DNA of 5,526 bases from assembly GCA_005798205.1 (NCBI GenBank), contig SYKJ01000002.1, positions 1 through 5,526 of the forward strand, in the 5' to 3' direction. A model generated the notes under the pieces. That model was not told the origin of the DNA. It did no database searches and saw nothing but the letters and a program-made list of their open reading frames with translations. The translations under genes were made by a program, and so were the position numbers. Shown piece after piece: positions 1 to 5,526 of the stretch (position 1 is the first letter of the stretch; each line of letters begins with the position of its first letter). Source of the DNA: Bacteroidota bacterium. GTDB taxonomy: Bacteria > Bacteroidota > Bacteroidia > Flavobacteriales > Crocinitomicaceae.

Positions 1-2238
1 AATAAAATCCAATTCTATTCCTTTGTGAAGAGCGTCTAACCCATTAATATTATATGAAAAAACACCATCTGGAGTAACAATTGTTGGTGTCCTCTGTGGC
101 GGTTTATTTTTCCAAAGGGTGTAGTACATGTTTAAATTGGAGGCGAATTTTTTACTTTTAAATCCATATCCAAATTCAGCAGAGTAAACTTCTTGATTTT
201 TAATTTCCAAAAATTCTTTATTGTTGTTATCAAATACCGTATTCATTCTTGGAGCAATACTTAGAAATCCAGTATTAAAAAATACGTTATTGTGGTCGTC
301 TATGTTATAGTTAGCACCAGTCTTTAGTGTTACACCTGTAAACCATTTTTGTGCAGTAGTTGAGAAGCGCGCCTCGGAAGAATTTATGGTATATTTTGAC
401 CCATTGTAATCGAGTGTATCTCCATAGCCAACAATTTGTTCAAATGTTGTATCAGCTAAGACAATATCTTTCTTTCTAAAATAATCTATTCGTTGATATC
501 CTGTCGTATTAATAGACGAAGTTAGGAATGTACTCCACTTGTCTTTTTTGAATTCAACTTGTCCAAATACACCTCCCCACATAACCGTTGCATCGTTGTT
601 ATAAGAAACTTTATCTCCCACGCGCTTCATTCCATAACTTGTATTTCCAATACCTGTCGGTTGATTTTCATCTGAGTTATCAATTGCATAATCGCCACCC
701 AACAAATCGTAAACGGATTGATAATGAGCACCTTTGTAATACCTGGCATCAAATCCGACCATGGAAGTGAAGTTATTTCCTAGTCTATTATTCAAAGTTG
801 ATAAAATACCAAACCAATTATGATCGTTATTCGCTGCACGCAAATAGTTACTTGAGACATTTTCAGTGAGACTGTAAAGTGGAGAGATATTGGTCGTATT
901 TAAATCGTAAACTCCCTGAATATCGTATAAACCATTTATGGTGTCTCGGTCAGTTAAAGTAGTTCTCATTCCTGTTCCACCACCGTTTCCAATAGATGCA
1001 TATGCAACAGTGGTAAGACTTATATCTTTACTTGGATTGTATGCGTGTGTAAAATTAATTTGTGGTTTATGAAAAAAATTGACGCGCTCATTAAAGGTTT
1101 CTCCATTGAGTATTCCATAATTTGGATTATAGCGTATTCCTCTAGCTCCTTGAGTTGGGGTTGTAAATTGTGAGCTACTAACTAGAGCGATTGAATCTAA
1201 GGATTCTTGGTAATTTATTCCTGCACTTTCAGCTAATTTCCTATCAATGACAGCTATCGGCAAGCGAGCTGTTCTCTGACCGTGTGATTGCGGTGCACCA
1301 TTCACTCCAAAACTAAGTAAGTGCTTATCAAATTTTTTCTGAACTTTTAAAAAATAGGACCAAGCATCTGTAAAACTTGCATCTGCATAACTAGAGCCCC
1401 ATTTTCTTGAGCCCGCGATGGTGAGACCCCAATTGCCTTTCAATAAGCCAGTGCTGTATCCAAAAGATGTTTTAAACAAACCATAATTATTGATTTCTTG
1501 TTTAATCGAAGCACCCATTTTAGAATCAATTCCTTTTGTAATAATGTTCATTGTTCCTCCAACAGAAACAACAGACAATTTTGATGCACCTAATCCTCTT
1601 TGAACTTGCATGTTTCGCGTTATATCACCTAATCCATCCCAATTGCTCCAATAAACTTGTCCGTTTTCCATATCATTTACGGGAACACCATCTACCAAAA
1701 CAGCAATATTTCGTTGGTCAAATCCTCTTATTGAAACGCGTGCATCGCCAGAGCCACCACCTTGCTCAGTGGCATAAGAACCAGGAGTAGAATTAAGTAC
1801 CATCGGCAAATCTCTTGTTCCTAACTCCTCTGCAATTTGTTTTGCACTCAATGTGGAAAATGCTATAGGAGTTTCACGAGCTTTTGCTATTTCTCCTCTG
1901 ACAATCACCTCATCAATTAATTTTTCATTTGCACTAGAAGTAGAAAGTGAAAAATCAATAGTTAATTTGCTGCTTCCAACTTGAATAGTTTTAAGCAATG
2001 TATCATATCCTATGTAGCTTAATTTTAGACTGAGTGAAGTATTTGCATCTACAGATAATGTGTATACGCCATCAACATTTGTTTTACAAACTTGCTTGTC
2101 GCTGCATACTATTTTTACTCCAATGAGTGTTTCTTTTGAATCTTTGTCGAATACTGTTCCACTAAGTTGAACTTTTGTTTGTGTAAAAACTACTGTAATA
2201 ACAAAAAAACAACTCAGGACAAGAACGAACTTCCTCAT
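1..2238 (-). CDS. TonB-dependent outer-membrane receptor with N-terminal carboxypeptidase-like domain, C-terminus cut by window edge
   Basis: The minus-strand frame is open without a stop for 746 codons from ATG at 2238 and leaves the window at base 1. Residues 1-20 form a Sec signal peptide (MRKF, hydrophobic stretch, FTQ). Residues about 25-105 look like a carboxypeptidase-D regulatory-like beta-sandwich (SGTVFD, LIGVKI, TNVDGVYTLS, LSYIGYDT). A TonB-box-like DEVIVRG lies at 109-115. The plug spans about 118-238, with VSIRGFDQRNIAVLVDGVPV, NDMENGQVYWSNWDGL and GGTMNIITKG. The barrel follows, with GAPQSHGQR near 315-322 and alternating aromatic strands to the edge. Family members import large ligands across the outer membrane using TonB-ExbBD energy. 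The C-terminal strands are missing. An in-frame stop at 2251-2253 fixes the start closely; there is no Shine-Dalgarno sequence. It lies 38 nt downstream of the LTD gene, so it is probably its operon partner. No SusD-like gene is visible. The family is secure; the substrate is unknown. Confidence 0.95.
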   Translation of the reverse strand, partial: MRKFVLVLSCFFVITVVFTQTKVQLSGTVFDKDSKETLIGVKIVCSDKQVCKTNVDGVYTLSVDANTSLSLKLSYIGYDTLLKTIQVGSSKLTIDFSLSTSSANEKLIDEVIVRGEIAKARETPIAFSTLSAKQIAEELGTRDLPMVLNSTPGSYATEQGGGSGDARVSIRGFDQRNIAVLVDGVPVNDMENGQVYWSNWDGLGDITRNMQVQRGLGASKLSVVSVGGTMNIITKGIDSKMGASIKQEINNYGLFKTSFGYSTGLLKGNWGLTIAGSRKWGSSYADASFTDAWSYFLKVQKKFDKHLLSFGVNGAPQSHGQRTARLPIAVIDRKLAESAGINYQESLDSIALVSSSQFTTPTQGARGIRYNPNYGILNGETFNERVNFFHKPQINFTHAYNPSKDISLTTVAYASIGNGGGTGMRTTLTDRDTINGLYDIQGVYDLNTTNISPLYSLTENVSSNYLRAANNDHNWFGILSTLNNRLGNNFTSMVGFDARYYKGAHYQSVYDLLGGDYAIDNSDENQPTGIGNTSYGMKRVGDKVSYNNDATVMWGGVFGQVEFKKDKWSTFLTSSINTTGYQRIDYFRKKDIVLADTTFEQIVGYGDTLDYNGSKYTINSSEARFSTTAQKWFTGVTLKTGANYNIDDHNNVFFNTGFLSIAPRMNTVFDNNNKEFLEIKNQEVYSAEFGYGFKSKKFASNLNMYYTLWKNKPPQRTPTIVTPDGVFSYNINGLDALHKGIELDFI

Positions 2239-2276
2239 AGATTTAGGCAACTAATAGATTAAATAACAAGCTTATT
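2239..2276 (-). other. Short intergenic gap between the LTD gene and the TonB receptor gene
   Basis: This 38-nt AT-rich spacer has no TAnnTTTG box and no G+C-rich hairpin followed by a T run. The two minus-strand genes are therefore probably transcribed together (inference). The receptor ATG has no purine-rich Shine-Dalgarno sequence in front of it, which is usual in Bacteroidota. Confidence 0.6.
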
Positions 2277-3188
2277 TTATTGGATTACAATATTTGATTG
2301 AGCAACTGTAGAATCGGAAAAATACAATTTGATAGCGTAAATCCCATTCGTTAAAAAGCTTAAGTCAATCGTACTTTCTTTTGTTAAAGCTGAGGTTTTC
2401 TCGTTAAATACAACTTCCCCAAGCATATTTATTACTTGTATAAATTCAAAATTTTCAGAACTTGAAATATTAAATTGTGCGGTAGTAGAAGGGTTTGGAT
2501 AAACTACGAAAGAAACATTTTTTTCTATTTCATTTAATTCTGAAACACAAGAACAAATGTGTGTACCTAGATTAGACCATGTATTTTGTGGTAAAGAATC
2601 CCATTCATTCGATACAATAAATACAGAGGGATTGGAGCTTACACCAGCTTGAACCGTTGGTTTGCGCACCAAAGTATGATTTTCTGTCCAGACTGCTCCT
2701 ACAGACCCATCATATGGAAATTCATTTCCCCAACCGTCAGCAGAGCTAATAGAAGCATCTCCGATCTTTCCTAAAAGGTCAATCATATCTGTACCATAAA
2801 ACAAGCCAATTGCATCATTACCATTCATGTAAGTTGGAGCAGGATAAACACCATCTAATTGATTGGCCATTGCTTGTAACATTGAATCACAGGCAGGGGA
2901 GGTAGGAGTTGAAGTAATCTGTCCGTTAGCGATTACAAAAGCTGAATTAGCTGCAATTGAGCCAGATAAATTTAATACTCCACCACTGCTAGAAGTTCCA
3001 GATCCATTTGAAAAACGCTCAATGCGATAGCCTGATAAATCGATTGCAGAACCTGTAGGATTGTAAAGTTCAAGGGCTTTATTATTACCCGAGCCTTCAA
3101 CGTACTCTGAAATAAACAATTGGCTGCAATTTTGAGCAAAAGAAAAAGTTGCACTAAAAAAAGACAAAATAAGTAGATTTTTTTTCAT
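2277..3188 (-). CDS. Secreted lamin-tail-domain protein with T9SS type A C-terminal sorting domain
   Basis: The protein has 303 residues. Residues 1-19 are a Sec signal peptide (MKKN, hydrophobic core, FAQ). Residues about 21-210 resemble the lamin-tail-domain region found at the N-terminus of ExeM/NucH-type extracellular nucleases and in many Bacteroidota surface proteins: LFISEYVEGSGNNKALELYN at 24-43, DLSGYRIERF at 50-59, NGNDAIGLF at 122-130, DLLGKIGD at 137-144, TLVRKP at 172-177, and an EW...NTWSNLGTH ending at 195-210. No nuclease or other catalytic domain follows. Instead residues about 226-303 form a T9SS type A sorting domain, with YPNP at 230-233, INMLGEVVF at 253-261 and NGIYAIKL at 281-288. 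The protein should be exported by Sec, then moved by T9SS to the surface or medium, with the tail removed. Four mature cysteines (21, 100, 212, 214) could form disulfides. Its role is unknown; adhesion or ligand binding for the receptor encoded just downstream is inference. The signal peptide supports the ATG chosen. Confidence 0.93.
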   Translation of the reverse strand: MKKNLLILSFFSATFSFAQNCSQLFISEYVEGSGNNKALELYNPTGSAIDLSGYRIERFSNGSGTSSSGGVLNLSGSIAANSAFVIANGQITSTPTSPACDSMLQAMANQLDGVYPAPTYMNGNDAIGLFYGTDMIDLLGKIGDASISSADGWGNEFPYDGSVGAVWTENHTLVRKPTVQAGVSSNPSVFIVSNEWDSLPQNTWSNLGTHICSCVSELNEIEKNVSFVVYPNPSTTAQFNISSSENFEFIQVINMLGEVVFNEKTSALTKESTIDLSFLTNGIYAIKLYFSDSTVAQSNIVIQ

Positions 3189-3322
3189 AAATGTTGATTT
3201 TAAATGATTTATAGTTAAAATTTTGAAATGATTTAGGGTGCTAAAATTTTAAGCAATTTATTCTTTTTTAAATGGTTTTGGCATCAAATTTGCCTCTAGG
3301 AAATCACTTAAAAAATTATGTT

Positions 3323-3330
3323 CAAATTTA
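3323..3330 (-). promoter_or_regulatory. Candidate Bacteroidota -7 box for the LTD-receptor unit
   Basis: Read on the minus strand this is TAAATTTG, an exact match to the TAnnTTTG -7 consensus of Bacteroidota housekeeping promoters. The A-rich minus-strand face of the tract at 3331-3363 lies directly upstream and could act like an UP element. No TTTG -33 element is seen at the usual distance. A start near here would give a leader of about 130 nt. Chance matches are common in such AT-rich DNA. Confidence 0.35.
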
Positions 3331-3419
3331 ATTCTTTTTTTCTTTTTAATCATTATTTTTTTGTTAACAATAAATAAACCCTTTACTTAAATTTTTAATA
3401 GATATCGCAAATTAGTTTC

Positions 3420-3427
3420 TATTTTTG
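3420..3427 (+). promoter_or_regulatory. Candidate Bacteroidota -7 box for the peptidase gene
   Basis: TATTTTTG matches TAnnTTTG exactly and ends 18 nt before the peptidase ATG at 3446. It would give a very short leader of roughly a dozen bases, which fits the absence of a Shine-Dalgarno sequence. No clear TTTG -33 element precedes it, so the call is tentative. Confidence 0.35.
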
Positions 3428-3445
3428 AATTTCAAACAAACTAGC

Positions 3446-5526
3446 ATGAAAATTTTCTTTTTTACGGGCGTATTTATTTTATTGATACATTCCGTTTACT
3501 GTCAAGAACTTACAATTGATAAAATTTGGAAAAAATTTGAATTTTCTTCCAAAAGCGTTGATGGATTTAAGTCTATGAAAGATGGAACTCATTATACGAA
3601 ACCTGCAAAAAATTCATCCATACTAAAATACGAGCTTATTTCATCTTCAGATGAAGGAACTATTATCGTGGATTCAAAAGATTTAGTCTATGATTCAAAT
3701 CCTTTAAATTACGATGACTACGAATTTAATTCTGACGAAACGAAAATTCTATTTTTAACAGAAACCCAATCTGTTTATCGAAGGAGTTTTACTGCAAAAT
3801 ATTTTCTTTATGATATTGCCACAAAAAAATTAGAGGCATTGGATGAGGAGCATCAACCACAAACGTTGGCTGAATATTCTCCAAATGGTAAAATGGTTTC
3901 ATACATTTTTGGCAATGATATTTTTATAAAAAATTTACAAACAGGAAAGGTTACAAAATTGACTACTGATGGCAAACGCAATAAAATAATTAACGGAACA
4001 ACAGATTGGGTTTATGAGGAGGAATTCTCAATTACAAAAGCTTACGCTTGGTCACCTGACAGTAAATTAATTGCCTTTTTGCGATTTGATGAAAAAGAGG
4101 TTAAAAAATATTCTTTGGAAACCTACGGAAATCTCTACCCAGAGCAATACGAATACAAATATCCAAAGGCAGGGGAGGATAACAGTAAAGTCTCTGCTCA
4201 TTTTATAAATGTTCTAACTGGAAAAATAAGCACTATAGCTCTAGGAGAATTCGAATATATTCCTCGATTAAATTGGGCTGCGAACTCGAATAAATTAATC
4301 CTTCAAACGATGAATCGCCATCAAAATAATTTAAAGTATCACTTAGTGGATTTCTCTAAGGGTAAACATAGTTGTCAATTGATTTTTGAGGAAAACTCAG
4401 ATACTTATATTGATGTTGACGATAATTTATTGATTTTGAAAGATGGTCAGACAATTCTTAGAACGAGTGAAATCGATGGATATAAACATATCTATAAGTT
4501 AGGCTTTGACGGAAAAACTACACAAATAACAAAAGGAGCTTGGGATGTGATTGATTTTTTGGGAATTGATGAAACAAGCAATACCATCTATTATTCTGCT
4601 GCTGAAAGTGCTGCAATTCAAAAGTCAATTTATGCCATACAACTTGATGGAACTAATAAAAGAGAGTTGTCAAAAGAGAAGGGATATAACAATGCGGAAT
4701 TTTTATCTGGAATGAAATTTTACATTCACACCTATTCAAATGCAAATTCACCTGCTAAAATATCGCTTTGCAAGAATGATGGCTCAGTAGTCAGAGTTTT
4801 GGAAGAAAATCTAAAATTAAAAGACGTACTAAAAAACTACAATTTAAGTCAAAAAGAATTTTTTAAAATTAACGCAAATGGCATTTTATTAAATGCTTGG
4901 ATGATAAAACCTCCAAATTTCGATGAAAATAAAAAATACCCAGTTTATTTTAATGTTTATGGTGGTCCCGGACACAATGAAGTACTCGATTCTTGGGATG
5001 GTTCAGATTATATGTACCATCAATTATTGGCACAAAAAGGCTACATTGTTTTTTCAGTTGATCCAAGGGGGACGATGCATCAGGGTTCTAAGTTTAAAAA
5101 ATCAACTTATTTGGAGTTGGGGAAATACGAAATAGAGGATATTATAAATTCTGCTAAAGAATTAATTAAAAGACCGTATGTTGATGCAACTCGAATTGGA
5201 ATTATGGGCTGGAGTTATGGTGGATTTATGTCTGCCCTCGCAATTACAAAAGGTGCCGATATTTTTAAAATGGCAATTGCAGTGGCGCCGGTTACCAATT
5301 GGCGTTATTACGACAATATTTACACCGAACGCTTCATGCGAACACCAAAAGAAAACGAAGCAGGCTATGATGGCAATTCTCCAATTAATTTTGTAGACCA
5401 AATCAAAGGAAAATTCTTTTTGATACATGGCTCAGCAGATGATAATGTTCATTACCAAAATTCAATGGAGATGATTAATGCAATGGTGAAGGCAAACAAG
5501 CAATTTGATTTGTTTATTTATCCAGA
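3446..5526 (+). CDS. S9 family serine peptidase, dipeptidyl peptidase IV-like, 3' end cut by window edge
   Basis: The frame gives 693 complete codons from ATG at 3446 and runs off the right edge. Residues 1-20 are a Sec signal peptide; an in-frame stop at 3413-3415 limits upstream starts. The beta-propeller spans about 30-490 and carries DWVYEEEF at 187-194, whose glutamates (E191-E192) bind the substrate N-terminus in DPP IV. The alpha/beta-hydrolase domain follows: VYGGPG with oxyanion-type Tyr505, the nucleophile Ser590 in GWSYGG, and the probable catalytic Asp665 in HGSADDNVH. By human DPP4 spacing the catalytic His should fall near 697, just outside the window. Related proteins are about 720 residues, so only some 30 are missing. 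The double Glu plus APVTNWRYYD and YTERFMRTP place it in S9B (DPP IV, called dpp4 or dppIV elsewhere) rather than with the oligopeptidases. The family removes Xaa-Pro/Xaa-Ala dipeptides from peptide N-termini, probably here in the periplasm or at the envelope. A prolyl tripeptidyl peptidase is the main alternative. Confidence 0.95.
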   Translation, partial: MKIFFFTGVFILLIHSVYCQELTIDKIWKKFEFSSKSVDGFKSMKDGTHYTKPAKNSSILKYELISSSDEGTIIVDSKDLVYDSNPLNYDDYEFNSDETKILFLTETQSVYRRSFTAKYFLYDIATKKLEALDEEHQPQTLAEYSPNGKMVSYIFGNDIFIKNLQTGKVTKLTTDGKRNKIINGTTDWVYEEEFSITKAYAWSPDSKLIAFLRFDEKEVKKYSLETYGNLYPEQYEYKYPKAGEDNSKVSAHFINVLTGKISTIALGEFEYIPRLNWAANSNKLILQTMNRHQNNLKYHLVDFSKGKHSCQLIFEENSDTYIDVDDNLLILKDGQTILRTSEIDGYKHIYKLGFDGKTTQITKGAWDVIDFLGIDETSNTIYYSAAESAAIQKSIYAIQLDGTNKRELSKEKGYNNAEFLSGMKFYIHTYSNANSPAKISLCKNDGSVVRVLEENLKLKDVLKNYNLSQKEFFKINANGILLNAWMIKPPNFDENKKYPVYFNVYGGPGHNEVLDSWDGSDYMYHQLLAQKGYIVFSVDPRGTMHQGSKFKKSTYLELGKYEIEDIINSAKELIKRPYVDATRIGIMGWSYGGFMSALAITKGADIFKMAIAVAPVTNWRYYDNIYTERFMRTPKENEAGYDGNSPINFVDQIKGKFFLIHGSADDNVHYQNSMEMINAMVKANKQFDLFIYP

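Larger units (their letters stand above)
3189..3445. other. Divergent AT-rich intergenic region
   Basis: These 257 nt separate the start codons of the LTD gene (minus) and the peptidase gene (plus), so promoters for both should lie here. The region is very AT-rich and holds a nearly uninterrupted T-rich tract at about 3331-3363. TCAAATTT occurs twice, at 3284-3291 and 3322-3329. I see no coding frame, RNA gene, long inverted repeat or terminator. Confidence 0.8.

Noticed and set aside
588..1790. Short plus-strand open frames at 588-770 and 1551-1790
   Set aside because: Both lie antisense inside the receptor gene, whose minus-strand frame has continuous TonB-receptor motifs. Their translations show no domain, signal or plausible composition.
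2261..2277. Inverted repeat AAATAA-CAAGC-TTATTT at the end of the LTD gene, a possible terminator
   Set aside because: The stem is six A-T pairs only, too weak for an intrinsic terminator, and it overlaps the LTD stop codon. Such repeats arise readily by chance here.
2972..3154. Minus-strand 60-codon frame inside the LTD gene
   Set aside because: It is an out-of-frame shadow of the LTD gene, which has a signal peptide and recognisable domains in its own frame.
3280..3294. GGCA...TGCC inverted repeat as a possible operator in the divergent region
   Set aside because: It has only four base pairs around a seven-base spacer, with no second copy, so there is no support beyond chance.
3446..3505. 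The peptidase N-terminus as a lipoprotein signal (SVYC at residues 16-19)
   Set aside because: Tyr just before the Cys does not fit the lipobox, which needs Gly, Ala or Ser there. An ordinary Sec signal peptide cleaved near Cys19/Gln20 is more likely.
4923..5428. Open frames at 4923-5135 (+), 5162-5428 (-) and 5178-5396 (+)
   Set aside because: All overlap the peptidase catalytic domain in other frames. The peptidase frame holds YGGPG, GWSYGG and HGSADDNVH.
1..5526. CRISPR arrays, insertion sequences, tRNA or rRNA genes, defence genes
   Set aside because: I saw no regularly spaced direct repeats, terminal inverted repeats, transposase motifs or RNA-like folds. Nearly all of the window is explained by three intact-looking reading frames.

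Overview
The window is AT-rich and looks like Bacteroidota DNA, most likely from class Flavobacteriia or a close relative. The evidence is a TonB-dependent receptor with a carboxypeptidase-like N-terminal domain, a protein with a type IX secretion (T9SS) C-terminal sorting domain, a prokaryotic dipeptidyl peptidase IV-type S9 peptidase, start codons without Shine-Dalgarno sequences, and upstream motifs resembling the Bacteroidota TAnnTTTG -7 box. The genus cannot be read from the sequence.

There are three genes. On the minus strand, a gene for a small secreted lamin-tail-domain (LTD) protein with a T9SS sorting tail (2277-3188) is followed after 38 nt by a long TonB-dependent outer-membrane receptor (start at 2238). 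The receptor stays open for 746 codons and runs off the left edge. On the plus strand, a dipeptidyl peptidase IV-like serine peptidase starts at 3446 and runs off the right edge, only a few residues short of its expected catalytic histidine. A 257-nt, very AT-rich divergent intergenic region (3189-3445) separates the two transcription units.

The two minus-strand genes are probably co-transcribed: an exported surface or secreted protein with a possible binding role, followed by an outer-membrane transporter. The ligand cannot be inferred with confidence. The peptidase is divergently transcribed and releases N-terminal Xaa-Pro/Xaa-Ala dipeptides in known family members. A shared nutrient-acquisition theme is plausible but not shown by the sequence.

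I found no mobile element, CRISPR array, RNA gene, frameshift or clear terminator. The window looks like ordinary Bacteroidota envelope and nutrient-acquisition content. The least explained element is the stand-alone LTD protein paired with the receptor.
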